From Ensifer sp. Root278 (lineage in GTDB: Bacteria > Pseudomonadota > Alphaproteobacteria > Rhizobiales > Rhizobiaceae): DNA of 64,000 nucleotides. The first letter of the stretch is position 1. Every line of letters starts with the position of its first letter. The stretch lies in contig NZ_LMJJ01000006.1 of NCBI RefSeq assembly GCF_001429285.1, positions 1 through 64,000 of the forward strand, in the 5' to 3' direction. The translations under genes were made by a program, and so were the position numbers. The notes under the pieces are model-generated. The model did no database searches and was not told where the DNA came from. It saw only the letters and a program-made list of their open reading frames with translations. Below, piece after piece: positions 51,773 to 59,913 of this stretch.

Positions 51773-52576
51773 TCAGAGCGTGTTGCTGAACCAGCGCAGC
51801 GACATGCAGGACAGGCCCGCGTCGATCTTGCCGATCTCCGTCGTCTTCATGGGCACGACCTTGTAGCCGAGCTTGTCGAGCATCTCGATCGTGCGCGGGA
51901 AATCGGAGCCGACCATCACGACGTCATTGACGCGCAGCGCATTGGCCGCCGGCTCTTCACCTTCGGGAATGATCACCTGCTTGAAGCGCTGGAAGGCGCC
52001 GGATTTGGCAAGACGCGCAGTTGAAAGCACGGTCTCGTCGTCGAGCAGCGAGCAATCGGTCTTGAAGTGCAAAACACCTTCTGGGGTCGCGACGATCTCG
52101 CTCTTGCGGCCGAGCTTGGCAAGGCAGGCCTGCAACGCTTCGGCGCCGACCTTGTTGGTGCGGGCCGAAAGGCCGATCATCACGCTTTCGCGGGTCGTCA
52201 GCACGTCGCCGCCATCGGCAAAGCCGTTGCCCGGCAGGTCAAGCACGGTCTCGAACATGGCGCGGAGCGTCGGCTCGATCTCGGGCGTTTCCTTGACGCG
52301 GGTCTCGGCGCCCGGGCGCAGGAGGATCGCGCCTTCGGTGAAGACCAGCGCCGGATCCTCGACGAAGATCGAATCCGGGAAGGCTTCGAGCGCCGGCAGC
52401 ACCGTCACTTTGACGCCCGCGTCCTTCATCGCCGCGATATAGGCGTCGTGCTCGGCCTTCACACCTTCGAAGGTGGGGTTGCCGCGATCGTCGGCGCGCA
52501 GGCCATTGACGACCGATTTGGACGGCGTGCGGACGATGATGTTGTTGAACTGGTAGACGGGGCGTGACTGCGACAT
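51773..52576 (-). CDS. Dimethylargininase (DDAH family)
   Basis: This 267-residue guanidine-modifying enzyme hydrolyses methylated arginine to citrulline and methylamine or dimethylamine. PDSIFVEDPALVF, ADGGDVLTTRESVMIGLSAR, VLHFKTDCSLL and AGLSCMSLRWF match human DDAH1 motif by motif. The triad is then Asp121, His170 and Cys257. An open frame continues upstream, but MSQSRPVYQF at 52576 is the natural start. Free arginine as a substrate (arginine deiminase side activity) is possible. It lies between ctlX and the ABC binding protein in the operon. Confidence 0.9.
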   Translation of the reverse strand: MSQSRPVYQFNNIIVRTPSKSVVNGLRADDRGNPTFEGVKAEHDAYIAAMKDAGVKVTVLPALEAFPDSIFVEDPALVFTEGAILLRPGAETRVKETPEIEPTLRAMFETVLDLPGNGFADGGDVLTTRESVMIGLSARTNKVGAEALQACLAKLGRKSEIVATPEGVLHFKTDCSLLDDETVLSTARLAKSGAFQRFKQVIIPEGEEPAANALRVNDVVMVGSDFPRTIEMLDKLGYKVVPMKTTEIGKIDAGLSCMSLRWFSNTL

Positions 52577-52607
52577 TTGTAGGACCTTTGGCTTGGATGA
52601 GGTGCTT

Positions 52608-53579
52608 CTATCGATCGGATGTAGCGGCGTAAAGCTTTTGCGTACCGGCCGGTTCTCTTCGTGACAAATGAACGCCGGCGAGCATGCAGCGCACGGAACC
52701 GCCGGCAAGCTCGATCGTCGGCACGTCGAAGGCGAGCACGCGGGCGGAGACTTCGAGCGCCTTGATCTGATCGGGGCGGAGCGAGGCGAGCGCGCGGGCC
52801 GACATGACCACGACGCGACCGTCCGCACCGTCGAGCTCGATGGCGTTGCCGGCGAAGTTTTCAATCTGCTCAAGCGTCAGGTCGATCACCTGGCGTCCGG
52901 TTTCCTCCAGCCGGGCGCAGATTTCCTGGCGGCGCGCAACATCGGGGATCATGCTCGCACCAATGAGGGCGAATTCGGTGCCGATGCACATCAAAACGTT
53001 GGTGTGATAGATCGAGTTGCCCAGGCGGTCGACGGCGCCAAAGATCATCGGCTCGAAGTTGAAGTGGGTGCAGAAACGCTCCAGCGCCACTTCATTGGTG
53101 CGGTTGGAGCGCGCGGCATAGGCGACGCGACCAATATGGTCGAGCACCATGGCGCCGGTGCCTTCGAGATAGACGCCGTCCTTTTCGAGACCGGAATAGT
53201 CGATCACGTCCTGGACGCGATACTCGTTCTTCAGCATCTCGATGATGTCGGAGCGGCGTTCGCTCTGGCGGCTTTCCGAATACATCGGATAGATCGCCAC
53301 ATGGCCGCCGGAATGGGTCGAGAACCAGTTGTTCGGGAAGACGGAGTCGGGACGCGTCGTCGTTTCATCCTCAAAGAGGTGCACGGCAACGCCGGCACCG
53401 GCGAGCCCGTCAGCCATGCGGCTGACTTCATCGTAAGCGGCCTTGGCGATCGCCGACGGCTGGCGTGCCGCGTCGGTCGCCTGGAAGGCGTTGTCCTCGG
53501 CCGTCATCGGGTTCGGGCCGAAATGGTGCGGACGGATCATCACGACGCCCTTCGGCGCCTGTACGGACAGTCTCTTCAT
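52608..53579 (-). CDS. ctlX: Citrulline utilization hydrolase, CtlX type
   Basis: This 323-residue protein of the arginine deiminase/amidinotransferase superfamily has PDSVFPNNWFSTHSGGH (guanidino/ureido pocket), VYLEGTGAMVLD with Glu139, SIYHTNVLMCIG with His192, and a nucleophile in GGSVRCMLAGVHL, Cys298. Remembered CtlX proteins, including the Francisella citrulline ureidase, share these. It would convert citrulline to ornithine, CO2 and ammonia. It is encoded one base after the ornithine cyclodeaminase stop and upstream of the dimethylargininase gene, which would supply citrulline. Confidence 0.85.
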   Translation of the reverse strand: MKRLSVQAPKGVVMIRPHHFGPNPMTAEDNAFQATDAARQPSAIAKAAYDEVSRMADGLAGAGVAVHLFEDETTTRPDSVFPNNWFSTHSGGHVAIYPMYSESRQSERRSDIIEMLKNEYRVQDVIDYSGLEKDGVYLEGTGAMVLDHIGRVAYAARSNRTNEVALERFCTHFNFEPMIFGAVDRLGNSIYHTNVLMCIGTEFALIGASMIPDVARRQEICARLEETGRQVIDLTLEQIENFAGNAIELDGADGRVVVMSARALASLRPDQIKALEVSARVLAFDVPTIELAGGSVRCMLAGVHLSRREPAGTQKLYAATSDR

Positions 53580-53580
53580 T

Positions 53581-54627
53581 TCAGGCAGCGCTCCGCTCGG
53601 ACGGGGCCGCCGGCTGCTGCCGGAAAAGGCCGTAGAGATCGCGCGGGTGCTCCGGCTGCGTCGTCAGGTCGAGTTCGGTGTAGAACGCCGTGCCCTGGAT
53701 CTTGTCGCGCAGGAAGCGCAGTGCCGAGAAGTCTTCGGTGGCAAAACCGACGGAATCGAAGATGGTGATCTGACCGTTGCTGCGGCGGCCTTCGGCCTCG
53801 CCGGCAATCACCTGCCAGAGTTCGGTCACTGGGAAATCCGGCGCCATCTGCTGGATCTCGCCTTCGATGCGGGTCTGCTCCGGATATTCGACGAAGACGT
53901 CGGCGCGGCGCAGGATATCGCCCTGCAGTTCGGTCTTGCCGGGGCAATCGCCGCCGACCGCATTGATGTGCACGCCGGCGCCGACCATATTGTCGGAGAG
54001 GATCGTGGCGTTGCGCTTGTCGGCCGTGACCGTCGTGATGATGTCAGCGCCGGCAACGGCCTCTTCCGCCGTCGCGGCCACGACGATGTCGAAATCCATG
54101 TCGGCGAGGTTGTTGCAGAACTTCTCGGCGGCTTCGGCGTCGATGTCGAAGACCTGCAGCCGCTTGACGCCGAGCAGGGCACGGAAGGCAAGCGCCTGGA
54201 ATTCAGACTGGGCGCCGAGGCCGATGATTGCCATCGAGCGGGCGTCGGGGCGAGCGAGGTACTTTGCGGCGAGCGCCGAGGTGGCCGCCGTGCGCAGACC
54301 GGTCATGATCGTCATTTCGGAGACGAGGCAGGGATAGCCGGTGCTGACATCGGAGAGAACACCGAAGGCTGTCACCGTCTGCAGGCCGACATTGGGATTC
54401 TTCGGGTGGCCGTTGACATATTTGAAGCCGTAATGCTCGCCGTCCGAGGTCGGCATCAGCTCGATGACGCCGGTCTTCGAGTGGCTCGCGAGCCGCGGCG
54501 TTTTCTCGAATGCGTTCCACCGGCGGAAATCATCCTCGATGTATTCCGCAAGACCCACAAGGAACGTCTCAATGCCGATCGATTTGACCAGCTCGATTAC
54601 GTTGCCGACACCGACATACTGAACCAC
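53581..54627 (-). CDS. ocd: Ornithine cyclodeaminase
   Basis: This 348-residue ornithine cyclodeaminase/mu-crystallin family enzyme turns L-ornithine into L-proline and ammonia with bound NAD+. The Rossmann motif is SMAIIGLGAQSEFQALAF; VNGHPKNPNVGLQTVTAFGVLSD and EMTIMTGLRTAATSALAAKYL hold the conserved Lys/Arg substrate residues, and GAGVHINAVGGDCPGKTEL is the active-site loop with Asp. Its length and motifs match bona fide OCD such as the Pseudomonas and Agrobacterium enzymes. It is the first gene of the operon and is divergent from an Lrp regulator. Confidence 0.93.
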   Translation of the reverse strand: MVQYVGVGNVIELVKSIGIETFLVGLAEYIEDDFRRWNAFEKTPRLASHSKTGVIELMPTSDGEHYGFKYVNGHPKNPNVGLQTVTAFGVLSDVSTGYPCLVSEMTIMTGLRTAATSALAAKYLARPDARSMAIIGLGAQSEFQALAFRALLGVKRLQVFDIDAEAAEKFCNNLADMDFDIVVAATAEEAVAGADIITTVTADKRNATILSDNMVGAGVHINAVGGDCPGKTELQGDILRRADVFVEYPEQTRIEGEIQQMAPDFPVTELWQVIAGEAEGRRSNGQITIFDSVGFATEDFSALRFLRDKIQGTAFYTELDLTTQPEHPRDLYGLFRQQPAAPSERSAA

Positions 54628-54698
54628 GTTTAAAACTCCATCGGAGAAATTCGATGAAGTCAGCCTAGGCTTGCAAGAAGTGAGTTGAAATTTTAAAC

Positions 54699-54738
54699 TT
54701 GCGCAAAATTGGCGGACATATTGAGCAATTTGCGTAAT
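54699..54738. promoter_or_regulatory. Divergent ocd/lrp control region with dyad elements
   Basis: TTGCGCAA (54699-54706) is a perfect palindrome, and ATTGAGCAAT (54720-54729) is a palindrome with an AG centre, overlapping ATTTGCGTAAT (54728-54738). AT-rich dyads of this kind are typical Lrp/AsnC sites and would let the divergent regulator control both directions. Confidence 0.45.
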
Positions 54739-54755
54739 CGTAATATACAGTTTTC

Positions 54756-55181
54756 ATGCATATCTTTGATGACCTCGATCACCAGCTCATCTCGCTATTG
54801 CGAGAAGACGGGCGCGCCCCCTACTCCAAGATCGCGACGGTGCTCGGCATCTCCCGGGCGACGGTGCAGACACGCATCGACCGATTGCTGGAAAGCGGTG
54901 CGGTACTCGGCTTCACGCTGCGCGTGCGGCAGGATTACGACGATCGCGCCATCCGTGCGATTATGATGATCGAGGTCAGCGGCCGCAACACCACCAAGGT
55001 GATCAAATACCTGCGCGGCCTGCCCGAGCTTTACGCGCTGCATACGACCAATGGCGGCTGGGATCTGGTCGCCGAAATCCGCGCCAACAGCCTCAGCGAT
55101 TTCGACCGCATCCTGCGCGAAGTGCGCGACGTCGATGGCGTATCGAACAGCGAAACGAGCATTCTGCTCAGCACCGTCTGA
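54756..55181 (+). CDS. Lrp/AsnC family transcriptional regulator
   Basis: This 141-residue feast/famine regulator has an N-terminal helix-turn-helix (LDHQLISLLREDGRAPYSKIATVLGISRATVQTRIDRLLESGAV) and a RAM effector domain (IMMIEVSGRNTTKVIKYLRGLPELYALHTTNGGWDLVAEI). It is divergent from ocd across 128 bp, so it is the likely local regulator of the eight-gene operon. Putida PutR and Agrobacterium relatives sense proline or related amino acids; the effector here is unknown. Confidence 0.92.
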   Translation: MHIFDDLDHQLISLLREDGRAPYSKIATVLGISRATVQTRIDRLLESGAVLGFTLRVRQDYDDRAIRAIMMIEVSGRNTTKVIKYLRGLPELYALHTTNGGWDLVAEIRANSLSDFDRILREVRDVDGVSNSETSILLSTV

Positions 55182-55235
55182 TCCCCCACCATCACAAGCG
55201 CGCCGCCCGCGCGCCATTCAAGACCGGTAAGACCC

Positions 55236-55757
55236 ATGAGCCATATTCCCCAGATCGACTACGACAGCGCTTCCGACGAAATCCGCGCCGCCCATGACGA
55301 AGAGGTGCGCGTGCGCGGACGCATGACCAACATGAAACGCACGCTTTTGCATTCTCCGGTAGCGCACCGGATCTACGCCGAATGGTTCACGCTGCGCGAG
55401 GAATTGCGCCCGGCGTTGAACGACAGTGAGATCTGGTTTCTGTCGCACGCGATTTCCGAGGCCATGCGATCGCCGATCGCCATGGGCTTCTTTCGCCGCG
55501 CCTTCGCAAATGCCGGCATCGACTTCCATACCGTTACGCCCACCGAAGACGAGCAGCGGCTGATCGCCTTCGGCCGCGCCATCGTCGCCGATAGCAATGC
55601 CGTTCCGGACGCGATCTGGACAGGCCTCAAGGCGCGCTACGATGCCAAGGCGCTGGTCGATCTCGTCGCCTTCTCGGGCATCATGGTGGCGACTGCGCTT
55701 TTCAACAACGTCGTCGAGGTCGAATTCGACAAGGAACTGGAACCGTTCGTCGACTGA
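55236..55757 (+). CDS. Carboxymuconolactone decarboxylase-like (AhpD-fold) protein, no redox cysteines
   Basis: This 173-residue protein has an all-helical pattern like the CMD/AhpD fold: IWFLSHAISEAMRSPIAMGFFRRAFANAGID, then EDEQRLIAFGRAIVADSNAVPDAIWTGLKARYDAKALVDLVAFSGIMVATALFNNVVEVEFD. The Cys-x-x-Cys of AhpD is missing and no cysteine is present, so peroxidase activity is unlikely. The fold call is from pattern only. It lies between the Lrp and MarR regulators on the plus strand; which of them controls it is not clear. Confidence 0.75.
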   Translation: MSHIPQIDYDSASDEIRAAHDEEVRVRGRMTNMKRTLLHSPVAHRIYAEWFTLREELRPALNDSEIWFLSHAISEAMRSPIAMGFFRRAFANAGIDFHTVTPTEDEQRLIAFGRAIVADSNAVPDAIWTGLKARYDAKALVDLVAFSGIMVATALFNNVVEVEFDKELEPFVD

Positions 55758-55821
55758 GATCCAGGACCTGAACGGCGCCGCGATCGCTCACTGCCTGGCA
55801 CGAGATAGCTCGCCGTGACGC

Positions 55822-55852
55822 TTGACTTGACCAGTTTGCGTGTATATACACG
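55822..55852 (+). promoter_or_regulatory. marR promoter with overlapping palindromic operator
   Basis: TTGACT (55822-55827), a 17-bp spacer and TATACA (55845-55850) make a good promoter. The perfect palindrome CGTGTATATACACG (55839-55852) covers the -10 box. The expected start site falls at or beside the ATG at 55857, which has no ribosome site, so the transcript may be leaderless and autorepressed. Confidence 0.65.
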
Positions 55853-55856
55853 TATC

Positions 55857-56252
55857 ATGTCTCGTTGCTACTGTGCCCTTTTACGCAAAGCCACCCGGAG
55901 AGTGACGTCGGTCTACGACGACGCGCTGCAACCGATCGGTCTCAACCTCGCCCAGTTCAGTTTGCTTCGGCACATCGCGCGCGATGAGCCGATCTCGATG
56001 ACCGAGCTTGGCCGCAAGATCGAACTCGAACGCTCGACGGTCAGCCGCAACGTCAAGGTGCTGGAGGGCATGGGGCTGGCGGCAACCGGAAGCGGGAAGG
56101 ATCAGAGGGAGGCCATTGTTGAACTTACGGAAAACGGCCACCGGATTCTCGTTGACGGCGCGCCGCTCTGGCAGGCCGCACAGGACAAGATCGAGGTACG
56201 ATTGGGGACGGACGCGGCCGCCCAGCTAGAGGAATTGCTGCTGGCGCTCTAG
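55857..56252 (+). CDS. MarR family transcriptional regulator
   Basis: This 131-residue MarR-type regulator has a winged helix with QFSLLRHIARDEPISMTELGRKIELERSTVSRNVKVLEGMGL and a C-terminal dimerisation helix. ATG 55857 is chosen over GTG 55815 because the promoter and operator lie between the two; the longer form would require transcription from further upstream. It precedes an MFS transporter gene by 125 bp, which suggests control of efflux or uptake. The N-terminus holds a Cys pair (SRCYCALLRK) that might allow redox or metal sensing, an inference. Confidence 0.9.
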   Translation: MSRCYCALLRKATRRVTSVYDDALQPIGLNLAQFSLLRHIARDEPISMTELGRKIELERSTVSRNVKVLEGMGLAATGSGKDQREAIVELTENGHRILVDGAPLWQAAQDKIEVRLGTDAAAQLEELLLAL

Positions 56253-56377
56253 GCAAACTGGCTTGCCAATGAACCGGTAACAAACTGCCAAACAACCATT
56301 CAACCTGCGAAATGCGCTCCGAAAGCCCGCGCAGCGCCTTCGCACACCCCGAAAACACGGACGAAAGGAAGTCGACG

Positions 56378-57673
56378 ATGCTCGGTCCGGCGCTTGCGCG
56401 TTATCTAGCCAAACGCAATATCCATTACGGCTGGGCTGTGGCCGCCGTCACCTTCCTGGTCATGCTGTCGACCGCCGGCGCCATGGGCTCGGCCGGCGTG
56501 CTGATCAAGCCGCTTGAAACCGAGTTCGGCTGGTCGAATGCCCAGATCTCGCTGGCGCTGGCGATCCGCCTTTGCCTGTTCGGTCTGCTTGGCCCCTTCG
56601 CAGCATCGTTCATGAACCACTTCGGCGTGCGCCAGGTCGTCTCCGCGGCGCTGGTCCTGATCATCGCCGGCATCGCCGCCTCCTTCTACATGACGGAGCT
56701 CTGGCACTTGGTCGCGATCTGGGGCGTGGTGCTGGGCGTCGGCACCGGCATGACGGCGCTGGTTCTCGGCGCGACAGTCGCGACACGCTGGTTCGACAAG
56801 CGACGCGGGCTCGTCGTGGGGCTGATGACTGCCAGCAACGCCACGGGGCAGCTGGTGTTCCTGCCGCTGCTCGCGTCTCTCACGGAAACGATCGGCTGGC
56901 GCTCGGCACTGACGCTGATCATCGTCATCCTCATGGCAGCCTTCACACTGGTCCTGTTGCTGATGCAGGATCGCCCTGGTGATCTCGGCCTCGCGCCCTT
57001 CGGCTCGAAACAGATGGTGCCGGCACCACCGAAGGCAAAGAGCTTCGGGGCTCTGCTGATGGCACCGATCAGGGCGCTTTCCGATGCCGCGAAGACCAAC
57101 ACCTTCTGGGTGTTGTTCGCCACCTTCTTCGTCTGCGGTTTCAGCACCAACGGCCTGATCCAGACCCATTGGGTTTCGATCTGCGGTGATGTGGGTATTG
57201 CCGCCGTCGCCGCGGCCAGCCTCCTGGCGCTGATCGGCGTGTTCGATCTCATCGGGACCGTCGGCTCCGGCTGGCTGTCGGATCGCTACGACAACCGCTG
57301 GCTGCTCTTCTGGTTCTACGGTCTGCGCGGCCTTTCGCTGATGTTCCTGCCGCTCAGCGGCTTCAACATCTACACGCTGTCAATCTTCGCGATCTTCTAC
57401 GGCCTGGATTGGGTCGCGACGGTTCCGCCGACCGTGAAGCTCTCAGCCGAACGCTTCGGCCCGGAACGGGCCAGCCTCGTCTTCGGCTGGGTTTTTACCG
57501 GCCATCAGCTCGGGGCAGCCAGTGCGACCTTCCTTGCCGGGGCGAGCCGGACGTCGCTCGAAACCTACACGCCGGCGCTGATCGCCGCCGGCATGCTCTG
57601 CATCGTCGCGGCAATGCTGGTCCTGACAATCGGTCGGCGCCAGCCGGAAGCGCTGGTGCCGCAGCCAGCCTGA
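56378..57673 (+). CDS. MFS transporter
   Basis: This 431-residue major facilitator protein has about twelve membrane segments. The first reads YGWAVAAVTFLVMLSTAGAMGSAGVL, and the loop VATRWFDKRRGLVVGLMTASNATGQLVFLPL is characteristic of the oxalate/formate-antiporter-like and monocarboxylate-type MFS group. The start at 56378 follows AAAGGAAG. It may be regulated by the MarR protein encoded upstream. The substrate could be a small organic acid, judged only by family resemblance. Confidence 0.88.
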   Translation: MLGPALARYLAKRNIHYGWAVAAVTFLVMLSTAGAMGSAGVLIKPLETEFGWSNAQISLALAIRLCLFGLLGPFAASFMNHFGVRQVVSAALVLIIAGIAASFYMTELWHLVAIWGVVLGVGTGMTALVLGATVATRWFDKRRGLVVGLMTASNATGQLVFLPLLASLTETIGWRSALTLIIVILMAAFTLVLLLMQDRPGDLGLAPFGSKQMVPAPPKAKSFGALLMAPIRALSDAAKTNTFWVLFATFFVCGFSTNGLIQTHWVSICGDVGIAAVAAASLLALIGVFDLIGTVGSGWLSDRYDNRWLLFWFYGLRGLSLMFLPLSGFNIYTLSIFAIFYGLDWVATVPPTVKLSAERFGPERASLVFGWVFTGHQLGAASATFLAGASRTSLETYTPALIAAGMLCIVAAMLVLTIGRRQPEALVPQPA

Positions 57674-57695
57674 GTTCTTCCCCATAGTTGTGCGC

Positions 57696-57729
57696 AAAAA
57701 GGGCGGGCTGCCGGTGGCAGCCCGCCCTT
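57696..57729. terminator. Bidirectional terminator between the MFS gene and osmC
   Basis: AAGGGCGGGCTGCC (57699-57712) and GGCAGCCCGCCCTT (57716-57729) form a perfect 14-bp stem with a three-base loop. The A run at 57696-57700 gives a T run for the minus-strand OsmC gene, so it is stronger for that direction. Confidence 0.85.
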
Positions 57730-57756
57730 GATGTTTAGGCCTGAGGTCGATGACCG

Positions 57757-58185
57757 TCAGTGCCTGAACTCAGTCACGAACTCCGGATTGCCGCGAATGG
57801 TGTTGCTGACAGTGCAGATCTCATTTTCGGCGGCTTCCGCGATCGCATGACGGACCGCATCGTCGAAATCGCCCTTGATGTCGAAGACGATGTTGAACTT
57901 GGCGACGCGGGAGGGTTCGTCATGGGCCTTCTCGCCGGTCACCTTGGCACTTACCTCCGTCAACCGGTCGAGCACGCCGTAGCGGCTGGCTGCGATGCGG
58001 GCGCTCAAGACCAGGCAGCTTGCGAGCGAGGCGTAAAGCAGATCGAGCGGGCCGTAACCCGCCTGCGACGGGCCGGTAACGATATCGAGTTCGCCGCCGG
58101 TCACCGAAGTCACATGCGGAAAGCCGGTTCTGCCGACCACGGCCGTCGCACCGGTTTCACGCGTTCTCACTTTCACATCCGCCAT
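57757..58185 (-). CDS. OsmC family protein
   Basis: This 142-residue OsmC/Ohr-family protein probably acts as a thiol-dependent peroxidase. The first cysteine lies in LYASLASCLVLSARIAA and the second in ENEICTVSNTIRGNP, at the positions of the redox pair. The length is normal. It is monocistronic, with a terminator 27 bp downstream and the peptide-binding-protein gene 128 bp upstream. Substrate preference (organic hydroperoxides) is inferred from the family. Confidence 0.9.
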   Translation of the reverse strand: MADVKVRTRETGATAVVGRTGFPHVTSVTGGELDIVTGPSQAGYGPLDLLYASLASCLVLSARIAASRYGVLDRLTEVSAKVTGEKAHDEPSRVAKFNIVFDIKGDFDDAVRHAIAEAAENEICTVSNTIRGNPEFVTEFRH

Positions 58186-58243
58186 CTCGCAAACCTTCCC
58201 AGAATTCTCGGAACCGACACCATCGTTGTCGGCAGAAACACGT

Positions 58244-58269
58244 CGCCCCGGGCCGCAAGGCCCAGGGCG
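58244..58269 (-). other. Hairpin after the peptide-binding-protein gene
   Basis: CGCCC-C-GGGCC (58244-58254) pairs with GGCCC-A-GGGCG (58259-58269) across a GCAA tetraloop, with one mismatch. It lies 45 bp past the binding-protein stop and may be a weak terminator or an RNA-stabilising stem. Confidence 0.55.
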
Positions 58270-58313
58270 TTGATATGTGCGCCTTTGAAGAACGGCGCAA
58301 GAGCGACGCTCGA

Positions 58314-59909
58314 TCAGTTCTTCTTCACCAGGCGGTAGAACACGAAGTCCGACGTCGCGCCGTTGACGTAGCCCTCGACCTTGTCCTTCATCGCGACCTG
58401 GGTCGCTGCCTGGAACATGATCACGATCGGCGACTTTTCCTGCACCTTGCGCTGCAGGTCGACATAGAGCGCATCGCGCTTGGCCGGATCGGCTTCCTTG
58501 AGCGCTGCCTTGGTCGCTTCGTTGAGTTCCGCCGGCACGGCCCAGCCGTTACGCCAGGTGGTCGTCGACTGATACTTGTCGTCGGCATTGTCTTCGTTAT
58601 AGGCGAAGGCCTTGGCGTTCGAATGGGGGTCCATGAAGTCGGGCCCCCAATAGAGCAGCATGGCTTCGTGGGTGCGCGCACGGTACTTGGTGATCACCTG
58701 GCTGCCGGTGCCCGGGATGATCTCGAAGTTGATGCCGGCTTCGGCGAACGAAGCCTGCAGCGACTGTGCCATGTCGGTAAACGGCGTCGAGTTGATGACG
58801 TCGAGGGTTACCTTGATCGGCGTCTTGATTCCGGCGTCGGCGAGGATCTTCTTCGCCTTTTCGACATCGTAGCTGTAGGGCGTTTCATCGAGCGAGCCAG
58901 GGAAGCCCTTCGGCCAGAAGGCCTGGTGAACTTCCATCTGGCCCTTGAGGAAGCTGTCGGTCATGCCCTTGTAGTCGACGAGGTAGCGGGCAGCTTCCCA
59001 GACGGCTTCCGGCTGCAGGGCTGTGTTCTTCTGGTTGAAGGACAGGAAGTGCACGGCGGCCTGGGGGTAGGATTCGACCTTCATGCCGTCCTTGCCTTCG
59101 AGACCCGAAACCTGGTCCGGCGTCAGGTTCTTGGCCATGTCGACGTCGCCGGTCTGCAGCATCAGCTGCTGCGTTGCAGCTTCGGCCACGTGACGGATGA
59201 TCACGCCCTTGATTGCCGGAGCGCCACCGAAATAGTTCGGGTTGCTCTGCAGGTTCAGGAGCTCGCCGGCGCGGAAGGCCTTGAGCACGAAGGGACCGGT
59301 GCCGGCCGAATTGGCCTTGAGCCACGCATTGCCGAAGTCGCCATCGGCTTCGTTGGCCTTGACGGTTTCCGCGTCGACCACCGAAGCCGGGCGGGCGGCA
59401 AGAACGTTCAGAACGAAGGCCGACGAGAAGTCGCCTTCATACTTGATCGTGACCTTGTTGCCGTCGGCGGTCACCATCTTGTCGATGTTCTCAGGCGTCC
59501 AGCCGAGCTGCGTCAGGATGAAGGCCGGGGCCTTGTTGAGAACGACGACGCGCTTGAAGGAATAGACGACGTCTTCGCCGCGCAGCGGGTTGCCGGACGT
59601 GAAGGTGACACCATCACGCAGCGTGAAGTTGATCGTCTTGGCGGCATCGTCGGCCGTCCATTCGGAGGCGAGACCCGGCGCCAGCTTCTTCACGTCGGGC
59701 GCATCGTACTGCACCAGGCGGTCATAGGTCTGGGTGACGTATTCGCCCGAAGAAAACTCGTAGGCTTCGGCCGGGTCGATGCTGACGATGTCGTCGATGT
59801 TCTGCGCCACGACCAGCACTTCCGCCGGCGTTTCGGCGAGCGCCGCCGGCGATACGCTCATCATCAGGGACGCCGCGAACACCGCGGCCTTGAACATTCT
59901 CATCATCAT
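58314..59909 (-). CDS. Peptide-type ABC transporter substrate-binding protein (family 5)
   Basis: This 531-residue periplasmic binding protein of solute-binding family 5 (DppA/OppA group) has a signal peptide of about 25 residues (MMMRMFKAAVFAASLMMSVS, then PAALA before ETPAE). SIDPAEAYEFSSGEYVTQTYDRLV and TINFTLRDGVTFTSGNPLRGEDVVYSFKR are family motifs. Three ATGs follow an AGGAGA, so the true start may be the second or third. Its gene is 4 bp after the XRE-cupin regulator gene and divergent from the two permeases and ATPases of the same transporter. The ligand is unknown. Confidence 0.92.
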   Translation of the reverse strand: MMMRMFKAAVFAASLMMSVSPAALAETPAEVLVVAQNIDDIVSIDPAEAYEFSSGEYVTQTYDRLVQYDAPDVKKLAPGLASEWTADDAAKTINFTLRDGVTFTSGNPLRGEDVVYSFKRVVVLNKAPAFILTQLGWTPENIDKMVTADGNKVTIKYEGDFSSAFVLNVLAARPASVVDAETVKANEADGDFGNAWLKANSAGTGPFVLKAFRAGELLNLQSNPNYFGGAPAIKGVIIRHVAEAATQQLMLQTGDVDMAKNLTPDQVSGLEGKDGMKVESYPQAAVHFLSFNQKNTALQPEAVWEAARYLVDYKGMTDSFLKGQMEVHQAFWPKGFPGSLDETPYSYDVEKAKKILADAGIKTPIKVTLDVINSTPFTDMAQSLQASFAEAGINFEIIPGTGSQVITKYRARTHEAMLLYWGPDFMDPHSNAKAFAYNEDNADDKYQSTTTWRNGWAVPAELNEATKAALKEADPAKRDALYVDLQRKVQEKSPIVIMFQAATQVAMKDKVEGYVNGATSDFVFYRLVKKN

Positions 59910-59913
59910 TCTC

